A stretch of DNA of 64,000 nucleotides from Curtobacterium salicis (lineage in GTDB: Bacteria > Actinomycetota > Actinomycetes > Actinomycetales > Microbacteriaceae): assembly GCF_011759505.1 (NCBI RefSeq), contig NZ_JAAOYO010000002.1, positions 682,001 through 746,000 on the forward strand. The letters are read 5' to 3'. The position numbers were made by a program, and so were the translations under genes. Under the pieces are notes generated by a model. It had not been told where the DNA came from. It was given only the letters and a program-made list of their open reading frames with translations, and searched no databases. Of this stretch, positions 32,705-40,931 are shown one piece after another; the stretch's first letter is position 1, and every line of letters begins with the position of its first letter.

Positions 32705-34504
32705 CTATGCCGTGAAGGCCCCAAAAACCCGCGCGTAGTCCGCCTGCTGCACCAGCACAGTCTGCGAACCGGCGCGCTCCCAGAGTTGTCCCTCGAAAAA
32801 GATGGGAGCGGCTAGTGCGCTGACCTTGAAGAGCAGGACGACTCGGCCTTCGTAGGGAACTAGCCGCGCGTTAGCAAGAACTTGGCTAAGAAGCGCGGGA
32901 TCAAGCCCCACTCCGGCCAATTTTTGAGTGATCCAATGCCAGTAGTCATTAAGCGGCTTTCCCGCTAGCAGCGCCTCTCGCTCCACTCCAACAACCAAAA
33001 ACTTTCGGTATTCGATAGCGTTCACACCGTCGAGTTCTTCCACTCGCTCGGCGTCTTTTTTATCGTCTGCAATCCCGACCGCTACGTAGCCAACAGCGCC
33101 TTTGCCCATGTTAGCCATCGCAGCCAGAGTCCGAGCAATGGTTGCCAAAGCGCCCGGGTCAAACTTTCTATCATTACTGGCCAGCGTGAAAAGCCCTTGC
33201 TTACAATCAAAGAGCTGCTGCTCGACCCGAGCATTTCCAAGCAAGACCTCGAGCTGACTCGCATAGCCAAAGGAGCCTAAATCATCCCCATCCACAGGCC
33301 CTTCGAACGACGATCGCAACACCCCTTTAACTGCATCTACGGTCGCGCGCTTGGACTTTGCAGTCCAGTCCCCACCGCCCCCCGGCACGTTGAGTGCGGC
33401 TCCTCCAATTTTCGTCAACGCCTTGACCGCTTTATCGACGTCGTTAAGTCGCAGGCGATCGACGTTAATCAACTCATAAAATGCAAGGAAAGTGATGTGG
33501 AAGTATCGCGGATTGCGCCCTCCCGGGCCCGCTCCAACGAGGTTCGAGAATTTCTTGTCGCTTTTTCTCACGACGGTCCGAACCGCATCATAGGCTCGCT
33601 TGAAGGCGATCTTGATTGCTCCTGCCCCCTTGAGATCGATAGACGCGGCAATCGCAACTGCTTCTGCAGACTCAGCGGAGTCGATGTCTCCATAGCTATA
33701 GTAAGCATCGCGCACACGGGTGCCAGAACTTGGAGTTGGCTCAATCGTGACGTCGATTAACAGATCAAGAATGAGTTGCTCGTCAAGGGATTCGCGCACG
33801 TCCTCGCGACGAAGGATGCCGTTCTCGACCCAGAAGATCTCATCTACCACGACTCCATAGTCGAGGTCGTAGTTGCTGATGCTCAGTTGAGGCATTCGAC
33901 GGAGCGGCACGGAATCGGTGGGAGAAGTGTCGCCTCGAATCTCGGAAGACAAAACGCGTACGAGATCTGCAAGCGACGATACTGTACCCGCCTGCCGAAG
34001 AGACTGCCGTGAAAGGCGGCGGCCGCCGGAATTGATCCTCCGGAAGACTTCTTCAATGCTCGCCTGATCCGCCGCCCGGTAGACCGACAATGCGACCGTG
34101 TAATTTACAAAGTCAGTTGATGCCTCGCGTTCGAGTTTAGGCTCTTTCTGCTCGAGCCTTCCCTCGTCTTTCATCAGTTTGGTATCAGCGAGCGCGTCAA
34201 GATCAAAGTACTTGCCATTGATCGGGTATTCGTTCTCCAAGAACGCAAAGATTGCGTTGAGCCTCTGGAGGCCATCAATCAGCTCCAAAGAGGCATCTGT
34301 ACCCGTCGTGAGTTCCGCTACGAGAAAGAGTGGTAAGGGGAGATCACGCAACATCGAGTCGACAAGCTTCTGTTTCTCCTCGACGCTCCAAACTAATTTT
34401 CTTTGGTAGCGGCGGTTGACTTCGAATCGATCTGCAATATATAGACCATACAGCCGTTGAACGCTTTCACTCCGAACCGCAAGGTCCTGCTCTACTCGTG
34501 CCAT
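32705..34504 (-). CDS. DUF262-AlbA_2 (Schlafen-like) fusion, putative defence protein, acquired
   Basis: The 599-residue protein begins with a DUF262 (ParB/GmrS-fold) domain: RRYQRKLVWS (31-40), ELIDGLQRLNAIFAF (74-88, DGLQR replacing the usual DGQQR) and FRRINSGGRRLS (154-165). A middle region of unknown fold (about 200-420) follows. From about 425 it looks like a Schlafen/AlbA_2 domain: EQQLFDCKQG (428-437), RTLAAMANMG (458-467), VAVGIADD (474-481), FKVSALAAPIFFEGQLWERAG near 570. DUF262 occurs in GmrSD-type restriction and AlbA_2 in Schlafen-like nucleases. Base composition is close to 50% GC against about 70% around it, and codons with A or T third bases are common. No partner gene is adjacent. 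TAGTCT lies 6 bases before ATG 34504. Confidence 0.8.
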   Translation of the reverse strand: MARVEQDLAVRSESVQRLYGLYIADRFEVNRRYQRKLVWSVEEKQKLVDSMLRDLPLPLFLVAELTTGTDASLELIDGLQRLNAIFAFLENEYPINGKYFDLDALADTKLMKDEGRLEQKEPKLEREASTDFVNYTVALSVYRAADQASIEEVFRRINSGGRRLSRQSLRQAGTVSSLADLVRVLSSEIRGDTSPTDSVPLRRMPQLSISNYDLDYGVVVDEIFWVENGILRREDVRESLDEQLILDLLIDVTIEPTPSSGTRVRDAYYSYGDIDSAESAEAVAIAASIDLKGAGAIKIAFKRAYDAVRTVVRKSDKKFSNLVGAGPGGRNPRYFHITFLAFYELINVDRLRLNDVDKAVKALTKIGGAALNVPGGGGDWTAKSKRATVDAVKGVLRSSFEGPVDGDDLGSFGYASQLEVLLGNARVEQQLFDCKQGLFTLASNDRKFDPGALATIARTLAAMANMGKGAVGYVAVGIADDKKDAERVEELDGVNAIEYRKFLVVGVEREALLAGKPLNDYWHWITQKLAGVGLDPALLSQVLANARLVPYEGRVVLLFKVSALAAPIFFEGQLWERAGSQTVLVQQADYARVFGAFTA

Positions 34505-34510
34505 GAGGAG

Positions 34511-34516
34511 AGACTA
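34511..34516 (-). promoter_or_regulatory. Leaderless-type -10 box of the DUF262 gene
   Basis: On the minus strand TAGTCT ends 6 bases before ATG 34504, with no ribosome binding site between. This matches the host-type pattern seen at other genes of the window and suggests the acquired gene is expressed. TTCGAA further upstream may act as a -35 element. Confidence 0.4.
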
Positions 34517-34565
34517 TTGGCACGTCACGGTTTCGAACACCCGGTTTGTTCACCCCCAAACGGGG

Positions 34566-34599
34566 TGGAGGCCCGGTGCTACCTGGCACCGGGCCTCCA
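34566..34599. terminator. 14-bp hairpin nearly identical to the one at 32640-32697
   Basis: TGGAGGCCCGGTGC (34566-34579) pairs with GCACCGGGCCTCCA (34586-34599) around TACCTG. It is 66 bases downstream of fruA (minus strand) and is its likely terminator. Both this hairpin and 32654-32685 are followed at equal distance by TTCCGTC, so the similarity extends beyond the stem as an imperfect direct repeat of about 53 bp flanking the DUF262 gene. Confidence 0.75.
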
Positions 34600-34665
34600 A
34601 TTCGTTGCGCGGTTCCGTCACCGGCACACCGGCGTCAACACGGGACGCGAGCGTCTCGTATCTGA

Positions 34666-36834
34666 CTATGCGGCGACCGGCGCGCGCTGGCCCACCGTCT
34701 CGCCGGCCAGGGCAGCCTCGCTGCCCGCAGCGGCCTCGTCGACGGGGCGACGACGGACCCACTTCTTCAGGGCGACGAGCACCAGCGCGGACACCACGGT
34801 CCCTGCCAGGATCGCGACGACGAACATCAGGACGTCACCGATCGCGAAGAAGACGAAGATCCCGCCGTGCGGTGCCCGCGAGGTCACGCCGGCGGCCATC
34901 GAGATCGCTCCCGTCACCGCGGCGCCGACCATCGAGGCCGGGATGACCCGCAGCGGGTCGGCGGCGGCGAACGGGATCGCACCCTCGGAGATGAACGAGG
35001 CGCCGAGGAGCCAGGCGGCCTTGCCGTTCTCCCGCTCGGGCTTCGTGAAGCCGTTGCGGTACAGGACGGTGGAGGCGAGGGCCAGGGCGAGCGGCGGGAC
35101 CATGCCGGCCGCCATCACCGCGGCCATGATCTCGAACGGCACCACGTTCGTCGCGGTGCCGGCTCCGAGGCCGGCGACGGCGAACGCGTACGCCACCTTG
35201 TTGACCGGCCCGCCGAGGTCGAACGCCATCATCAGCCCGAGGATGATCCCGAGCAGCACCGCGGAGGCACCGGACAGCGAGTTGAGGAACCCGGTCAGCT
35301 GCGTCATCAGCCACGCGATGGGCCCACCGAGCACCAGCAGCATGAGGCCGGAGGCGATGATCGACGCGAACAGCGGGATGATCACGACCGGCATCAGCCC
35401 GCGCAGCCAGCGCCACGTCGGGATGCGGCCGATCCAGTACGCGGCGGCACCGGCGATGAGACCGCCGACCAGGCCACCGAGGAACCCGGCGTTCATGAAG
35501 ACGGCGATGGACCCGGCGACGAAGCCCGGCGCGATGCCCGGGCGGTCGGCGATGGCGTAGGCGATGTACCCGGCGAGGGCCGCCACGAGGAACCCGAGCG
35601 AGACCGAGCCGATCTCGAACGCGGCCGCGCCGAGGTAGTAGCCGAGCCCCTGCGGCGGCAGGTCGATGAGCGTGGAGTGCTGCAGAGCCCAGACCGCGTT
35701 GTTCACGCCGTCGTCGCCGTGGGTGAGCGCGATGCCGTAGCCCGACAGCAGGAAGCCGAGCGCGATGAGCAACCCGCCGCCCGCGACGAAGGGGATCATG
35801 TAGGAGACGCCCGTCAGCAGCCAGCGCTTGAGCGACTGTCCGAAGTGTTCGTCCTTCGCGGTGCTCGTGCCGGCTTCCGCCGCGGAACCGGAGACCCGCG
35901 CGGCCGTCGGGTCGTCGGCGGCGCGGAGGGCCTCGGCGATCATCGCGTCGGGCTCGTCGACGCCGCGCTTGACCGGTCCGGAGACCAGGGGCTTGCCGGC
36001 GAAGCGGCTGCGGTCACGGACGTCGACGTCGACCGCGAAGACGACGGCGTCGGCGCGGGCGATGAGCGCCGGGTCGAGGGGCTCGACCTGCGAGGACCCC
36101 TGCGTCTCGACGTGCATCTCGGCACCGGCGCGCTGCGCGGCGGCGACGAGGGCGTCTGCGGCCATGTAGGTGTGCGCGATGCCGGTCGGGCAGGCGGTGA
36201 CGCCGACGATGACCTTCCGGCGACCGGCGGCGCCGTCGCCACCTGCGGGGGTCGACGAGGCGGCAGCGGCTGACGCGGTGGTCGGCTCGCTCGTCGACGG
36301 TCCGGGGGCTCGTCCCCCGGTCCCGACGCCGGCTGCGGCGACCTCGCCGCTGACCTCGCGGTCGACCAGGTCGACGATCTCCTGCGGGCTCGCAGCGGCA
36401 CGGAGGGCGGCGGTGAAGTCGTCGCGGATCAGCGCACGGGCCAGGGTGGAGAGGACGGTGAGGTGGTCCTTGTCGGCACCCTCCGGCACGGCGATCATGA
36501 ACACGACGTCGGCGTCGCCGTCCGGGGCGCCGAACGGCACCGTGCGGGCGAGGCGCGTGAACGCCAGCGTCGGTGTGGTGACCGAGGTCGACCGTGCGTG
36601 CGGGATGGCGATGCCGCCCGGGACGCCGGTGCCGACACTCGCCTCGCGGGCGATCGCATCGGCGGCGAGGGTGTCACCGGAGGCGGCTCGACCGGTCGCG
36701 GCGATCCGGTCGGCCAGGACGCGGATGACGTCGGCCGAGGTGGCACCGAGGTCCTCGTCGAGGCCGACGAGGTCGACGCCGATCAGGTCGGCACCGTTGC
36801 CGGCGCTGGTGCCGGTGCTGTGCGCAGCGGACAT
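34666..36834 (-). CDS. fruA: Fructose-specific PTS enzyme IIABC
   Basis: The 722-residue fusion carries EIIA (about 15-165, phospho-His H79 in GIAIPHARS), an Ala/Thr/Pro linker, EIIB (about 205-305, phospho-Cys C215 in VGVTACPTGIAHTYMAADAL), a second linker, and the EIIC membrane channel (about 355-690, with AFDLGGPVNKVAYAF and APHGGIFV). It imports fructose with phosphorylation to fructose 1-phosphate, using phosphoenolpyruvate via EI and HPr. The gene has its own AAGGAG before ATG 36834 and follows fruK by 106 bases in the fruR-fruK-fruA operon. No EI or HPr is fused or adjacent. Confidence 0.95.
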   Translation of the reverse strand: MSAAHSTGTSAGNGADLIGVDLVGLDEDLGATSADVIRVLADRIAATGRAASGDTLAADAIAREASVGTGVPGGIAIPHARSTSVTTPTLAFTRLARTVPFGAPDGDADVVFMIAVPEGADKDHLTVLSTLARALIRDDFTAALRAAASPQEIVDLVDREVSGEVAAAGVGTGGRAPGPSTSEPTTASAAAASSTPAGGDGAAGRRKVIVGVTACPTGIAHTYMAADALVAAAQRAGAEMHVETQGSSQVEPLDPALIARADAVVFAVDVDVRDRSRFAGKPLVSGPVKRGVDEPDAMIAEALRAADDPTAARVSGSAAEAGTSTAKDEHFGQSLKRWLLTGVSYMIPFVAGGGLLIALGFLLSGYGIALTHGDDGVNNAVWALQHSTLIDLPPQGLGYYLGAAAFEIGSVSLGFLVAALAGYIAYAIADRPGIAPGFVAGSIAVFMNAGFLGGLVGGLIAGAAAYWIGRIPTWRWLRGLMPVVIIPLFASIIASGLMLLVLGGPIAWLMTQLTGFLNSLSGASAVLLGIILGLMMAFDLGGPVNKVAYAFAVAGLGAGTATNVVPFEIMAAVMAAGMVPPLALALASTVLYRNGFTKPERENGKAAWLLGASFISEGAIPFAAADPLRVIPASMVGAAVTGAISMAAGVTSRAPHGGIFVFFAIGDVLMFVVAILAGTVVSALVLVALKKWVRRRPVDEAAAGSEAALAGETVGQRAPVAA

Positions 36835-36940
36835 GGGTTGCTCCTTCGCAAGTGGCGCGGGGCGCCGGGGGCTGTGCTGGTGGGGGCGGTCGGACCGGAC
36901 GGGTGGCCGGGACGACCGGGAGGGACGACGGACCGGGTGG

Positions 36941-38035
36941 TCAGGCGCCGTGCGGGACGGGGACGGACGCATCGACCGGTGCCGTCGCGCCGGTGGGGGC
37001 CGGCGGCGAGCCGACCGGGCTCGCCGGTGGGCCGAGGCGGTGGACGACGATCGCGTCCGGATCGGTGGCGTCGAGGGCCGGGACGTCGCTGCCGGGCAGT
37101 CCGGCGGCGGCGGCTCCGGTGGCGACCGCCTGGGCCAGTCGACGCTCGGGCGGGCCGCCGGCGACCTCCGCGAGCAGGTACCCGGCCAGCGCGGAGTCGC
37201 CCGCACCGACGGTCGAGCGGGCCGTGATCCGGGGTGCTGCTGCGGTCCACGAGCCGGTGCCGTCGACCAGGACGGCTCCGGCGCTGCCGAGGGTCAGCAG
37301 GACGGTGTCGACGCCGCGCTCCCGCAGGCGTGCGGCTGCGGCGGCGGCGCGCTCCGGGTCCTGCTCGTACTGCTCCGGGTCGCCGCCGACGACCTCGGCC
37401 AGTTCCTCGGCGTTCGGCTTGACCAGGTCGATCCGTTCGCCGGACTGCAGCAGCGCGGTGAACGGGACACCGGACGAGTCGACGGCGATCCGGACCTCGT
37501 CGCCGTGGCGCTGCCGGACGGCCCGGACGAGCACCGCGAGGGCGTCGTCGGGGAGTCCGGGCGGCAGGGACCCGGCGAACACGACCCAGCGCGCGGCGGG
37601 TCCGGTCGGGGTCGGCCCGGCGGTCGTCGCCACCAGGTCGGCGAGGGCGTCGAGGCGGCCGGCGAGCGAGGGGCCCGGCTCGTTGAGCTTCGTGGTGGTG
37701 CCGGTCGGCTCGGTCACGGTGACGTTCGAGCGGAGTGCGGTACCGATCGGCAACGCGGCGGTCGGGATGCCCCGGGTGGTCAGGCCGACGAGCACCGGGT
37801 CGAGCTCGTCGCCGGGCAGCACCGCGACGGTGTCCCCACCGCTGGCGACGACGACCCGGGAGACGTTCACGCCCTTGCCACCGGGCTCGGCCGTGGACCG
37901 GGTGGCCCGCTGGACCGCGCCGCGCTGCAGTTCACCCGCGAGTTCGATCGTGCGGTCGAGCGACGGGTTCGGCGTGACGGTGACGATGCGGCCGCCGATC
38001 GGGCGACCGGGCTGCTGCGCGGTCGGGGTGCTCAT
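36941..38035 (-). CDS. fruK: 1-phosphofructokinase (PfkB family)
   Basis: The 364-residue kinase phosphorylates fructose 1-phosphate at carbon 6. It has the 1-PFK opening VTVTPNPSLDRTIEL, the GGKGVNVSRVVVASGGDTVAV motif (near 53-73), FAGSLPPGLPDD, KPNAEELAEVVG and the PfkB signature RSTVGAGDSALAGYLLA with catalytic Asp (near 292). The C-terminus has an extra Pro/Ala-rich tail of about 35 residues. It overlaps fruR by ATGA (start 38035), placing it second in the operon. Confidence 0.94.
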   Translation of the reverse strand: MSTPTAQQPGRPIGGRIVTVTPNPSLDRTIELAGELQRGAVQRATRSTAEPGGKGVNVSRVVVASGGDTVAVLPGDELDPVLVGLTTRGIPTAALPIGTALRSNVTVTEPTGTTTKLNEPGPSLAGRLDALADLVATTAGPTPTGPAARWVVFAGSLPPGLPDDALAVLVRAVRQRHGDEVRIAVDSSGVPFTALLQSGERIDLVKPNAEELAEVVGGDPEQYEQDPERAAAAAARLRERGVDTVLLTLGSAGAVLVDGTGSWTAAAPRITARSTVGAGDSALAGYLLAEVAGGPPERRLAQAVATGAAAAGLPGSDVPALDATDPDAIVVHRLGPPASPVGSPPAPTGATAPVDASVPVPHGA

Positions 38036-38820
38036 GCGACGATCACCTCGACGTCGGCGTCGGCGAGCGCTCCGCCGAGGTCGGCCGGCGGCGTCTGGTC
38101 CGTGACGAGCGTGTCGATCTCGTCGAGCCGGGCGAACCGCATGAGGGCCTCGACCCCGTGCTTCGCGGCGTCGGCGAGCACCACGCTGCGGCGAGCGGCC
38201 AGGACGTAGGCGGCCTTGACGGCGGCCTCGTACTCGTCCGGCGTGCTCAGTCCGAACCCGGCGGACAGGCCGTTCGTACCGATGAAGGCGACGTCGGGGC
38301 GGAGGGCGCCGATCTGGTCGACCGTCGCGGTGCCGACGGCGGCGCTCGTGACCCCGCGCACCCGGCCGCCGAGCAGGTGCAGTTCGACGTGCTCGCTGTG
38401 CTGCAGGGTCGCGGCGATCGGCACCGAGTTCGTGATGACCGTGATGGTGGCGCCCGCGGTGGACGGCTCCCACCGGGCGAGTTCGGTGGCGACGGCGCCG
38501 CTGGTGGTGCCGGCGTCGAGGGCGATCGAACCGGTGAACGTCGGCGGCACCAGGCGCATCGCGGCCCGCGCGATCGCGGTCTTCTCCGGACCGTGCTGCC
38601 CCTCGCGCTCGGCGACGGTGAGTTCGACCAGGCTGGAGCGTTCGACGGGGACCGCCCCGCCGTGCACGCGCCGCAGCAGGCCGGCGGTCTCGAGGGCGTC
38701 GAGGTCGCGTCGGACGGTCTCGGTCGTGACGTCGAAGTGGTCGGCCAGGTCGGCGACGGAGACGCGGCCCGCGGACTGCAGGGCGGCGGCGATGGCCTCG
38801 TGCCGCTCGGTTGCGTACAT
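38032..38820 (-). CDS. fruR: DeoR-family fructose operon regulator
   Basis: The 262-residue protein has a DeoR winged helix (MYATERHEAIAAALQSAGRVSVADLADHFDVTTETVRRDL spanning about 1-40) and a DeoR sensor domain (ALDAGTTSGAVATEL, VITNSVPIAATL, GTNGLSAGFGLSTPDEYEAAVKAA, LADAAKHG). It heads the fru operon and most likely represses it until fructose 1-phosphate binds. AAGGAG is 8 bases before ATG 38820. Candidate operators lie just upstream. Confidence 0.92.
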   Translation of the reverse strand: MYATERHEAIAAALQSAGRVSVADLADHFDVTTETVRRDLDALETAGLLRRVHGGAVPVERSSLVELTVAEREGQHGPEKTAIARAAMRLVPPTFTGSIALDAGTTSGAVATELARWEPSTAGATITVITNSVPIAATLQHSEHVELHLLGGRVRGVTSAAVGTATVDQIGALRPDVAFIGTNGLSAGFGLSTPDEYEAAVKAAYVLAARRSVVLADAAKHGVEALMRFARLDEIDTLVTDQTPPADLGGALADADVEVIVA

Positions 38821-38862
38821 GCCCGAACTCCTTCGTTCGCGTGGGATTCGAGAACTGTACGT

Positions 38863-38913
38863 CCGAACCCAACACGAACGCAACTGTTCCGCACCCGAAC
38901 CAACACGATCGCA
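38863..38913 (-). promoter_or_regulatory. Candidate FruR operators (direct repeats)
   Basis: Two near-identical 19-20-base units, CCGAACCCAACACGAACGCA (38863-38882) and CCGAACCAACACGATCGCA (38895-38913), are spaced about 31 bases (three helical turns) apart, 43-93 bases upstream of fruR. A further CGTTCGCGTGGGATTCG lies at 38834-38850. DeoR-type repressors bind such spaced direct repeats. Assignment to FruR is by position. Confidence 0.5.
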
Positions 38914-38934
38914 GGAGCGGCCGCGCTGGCGGCG

Positions 38935-38989
38935 ACGGATGGGAGGCCCGCCACCGGCCCGCCGGACCGGTGACGGGCCTCCCGTCCGT
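38935..38989. terminator. GGGAGGC-family hairpin downstream of the ABC permease
   Basis: ACGGATGGGAGGCCCG (38935-38950) pairs with CGGGCCTCCCGTCCGT (38974-38989) with one G-T pair, and an inner CACCGG/CCGGTG lengthens the stem. It follows the permease (minus strand, stop at 39022) and insulates it from fruR upstream sequence. Confidence 0.7.
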
Positions 38990-39021
38990 GCGACGCACAC
39001 CGGGCCGAGCGCACTCGCCCC

Positions 39022-40209
39022 TCACACCGCCGCGAGCGCGCTCGTGGGTGGGATGCGCGCCGCCCGGCTCGCCGGGTAGAGCCCGGAGACGCCACCGATC
39101 ACCACGGTCGCGCCGAGCCCCCCGGCGACCGCCCAGAGCGGTGTGGCCACCGGCCACCCCTGGCTGAGGGCGAAGGCGATCGTCACGCCGAGGCCGATCA
39201 CCACGCCGGCGACCCCGCCGAGGAACGACAGCAGCAGCGACTCGACCAGGAACTGGTTGCGGACGTCGGCTCGACGCGCACCGAGGGCCCGTCGGACGCC
39301 CACCTCGGCCCGGCGTTCGAGCACGGTGATGACCATCGTGTTCGCGACGCCGATGCCGCCGACCAGCAGGGCGACCCCGCCGATGCCGACGAGCAGGCCG
39401 GTGAACGAGTCGTCGGTGGCGTTCTTCGCGGCCAGGGCATCCGACGGCCGCGTCACTCCGACGTCCTGGGGCGCGCCGGGGCTGATCGCGTCGGCCAGGA
39501 CGGTCCGGGCGCGTGCCACGTCGTCCGGGTCGACCCGTGTGTAGACCGCTGTCGGGTGCCCGTCGAAGCCGAGTTCGGTGGCGAGGCCCCGCGGGACGAA
39601 GACCTGGTTGTCCAGGTCCTCCGCCAGACCGAACGGCTCGAGCACCCCGACGACCTGCACCCAGCGGTCGCCCGTCCACACCCGGGTCGCGGCGTCGACG
39701 CGCTCGATGCCCAGGTTCCGGGCCGCGGCGGAGCCGAGCACGACCTGCGCCGGCGCGTCCGCGGTCGTGTCGAGCCAGCGGCCCGAGGCGACAGCGCCGC
39801 CGAGGACCGCGGGGACGTCGCCCCAGGCCGCGAGCATCCCGATGCCCTTCGACTCCGCCGCCGGGATGAACGGGTTCCGGTAGGCCCGGCCGTCCGTGAC
39901 CGTGCCGACTCCGGCGGCGTCGAGGACCGCGTCCTGCCGGAGTGCGGAGGAGACCGCCGTCGCCGGCAGTGGCGGGACGTCCGCGAAGCCCTGCGCCTGC
40001 GTCGCCGTGAGCACGTTCGTGCCGAGCGTGTCGAGGACGCGGTCGAGGGCGGCCTTGCTCGAGGACGAGATCCCGACCACCGCGATCATCGCGGCGATGC
40101 CGATCGCGATGCCCAGCGCCGACAGGACGACACGGGTCGGGCGGGTGCGGAGGCCGAACACGCCCAGGCGGAGCAGGTCACCCGGGCCGAGGGTGCGTCG
40201 GGCGGTCAT
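39022..40209 (-). CDS. MacB/FtsX-type ABC transporter permease
   Basis: The 395-residue protein has one N-terminal span ([20 protein letters not shown], near 27-46), a large extracytoplasmic MacB-type domain (about 50-270) and three C-terminal spans (from about 275), the layout of MacB/LolC permeases. The motif [27 protein letters not shown] couples the permease to its ATPase. It overlaps the ATPase gene by ATGA and is the last gene of a six-gene operon with a two-component system. The complex probably exports an antimicrobial peptide or lipid or works mechanically on the envelope. Confidence 0.88.
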   Translation of the reverse strand: MTARRTLGPGDLLRLGVFGLRTRPTRVVLSALGIAIGIAAMIAVVGISSSSKAALDRVLDTLGTNVLTATQAQGFADVPPLPATAVSSALRQDAVLDAAGVGTVTDGRAYRNPFIPAAESKGIGMLAAWGDVPAVLGGAVASGRWLDTTADAPAQVVLGSAAARNLGIERVDAATRVWTGDRWVQVVGVLEPFGLAEDLDNQVFVPRGLATELGFDGHPTAVYTRVDPDDVARARTVLADAISPGAPQDVGVTRPSDALAAKNATDDSFTGLLVGIGGVALLVGGIGVANTMVITVLERRAEVGVRRALGARRADVRNQFLVESLLLSFLGGVAGVVIGLGVTIAFALSQGWPVATPLWAVAGGLGATVVIGGVSGLYPASRAARIPPTSALAAV

Positions 40210-40931
40210 CGGGTGGCCCCGGTGCGTGCGGTGGGCGCGGCCCCCGTCACGCCGGCGGTGTCCGCGGTGTCGCTCTCCAGCCGGCCGTCGCGCATCCGCA
40301 CCCGGCGGGGCAGCGAGGCCGCCAGGTCCAGGTCGTGCGTGATGACGAGCACGGTCGTCCCCGCTGCGTTGAGTTCCCGGAGCAGTGCGACGACCGCCGC
40401 GCCGGACGTGGTGTCGAGCGCACCGGTCGGCTCGTCCGCCAGCAGCACGGTCGGCTCCCCGACCAGGGCCCGGGCGATGGCGACCCGCTGCTTCTCGCCG
40501 CCGGACAGCTGTCCGGGCCGGTGGTCCACGCGGTGGTCCAGACCGACGCGGCCGAGCGCGGCGACAGCCCGGTCGCGCCGCTCCCGACGCGGGACCCCCG
40601 AGTAGAGCAGGCCGTCGGCCACGTTCTCCCAGGCCGTGGCGCCGGCCTGCAGGTGGAAGTGCTGGAAGACGAACCCGATGTGCTCGGCGCGGAGGGCGGA
40701 GAGGTCGTCGTCACGCATCGCACCGACGTCCTGGCCGGTGATCGCGATCGTGCCCGAGCTCGGTCGGTCGAGCGTGCCGACGATGTTGAGCATCGTGGAC
40801 TTGCCCGAGCCGGACGGTCCGACGACGGCGACGAGTTCCCCGCGGCGGACCTCGAGCGAGACCCCGCGGAGCGCCTGGACGTCCCCGTACCGCCGCGAGA
40901 CGTCGTCGAGGGAGAGCACCACGTCGCTCAC
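40206..40931 (-). CDS. MacB/LolD-type ABC transporter ATPase
   Basis: The 241-residue protein has Walker [10 protein letters not shown] (38-46), Q-loop [18 protein letters not shown], signature [15 protein letters not shown], Walker [13 protein letters not shown] and switch His in [11 protein letters not shown]. It powers the adjacent FtsX-type permease. It overlaps genes on both sides by ATGA-type junctions. It has the usual 220-240 length of LolD/MacB-like ATPases. Confidence 0.92.
   Translation of the reverse strand: MSDVVLSLDDVSRRYGDVQALRGVSLEVRRGELVAVVGPSGSGKSTMLNIVGTLDRPSSGTIAITGQDVGAMRDDDLSALRAEHIGFVFQHFHLQAGATAWENVADGLLYSGVPRRERRDRAVAALGRVGLDHRVDHRPGQLSGGEKQRVAIARALVGEPTVLLADEPTGALDTTSGAAVVALLRELNAAGTTVLVITHDLDLAASLPRRVRMRDGRLESDTADTAGVTGAAPTARTGATR

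Noticed and set aside
32705-34599. Prophage or integrative element around the DUF262 gene
   Set aside because: Only one gene is present, with no integrase, recombinase or tRNA; the flanking repeats are terminators, so a simple acquisition is the better reading.
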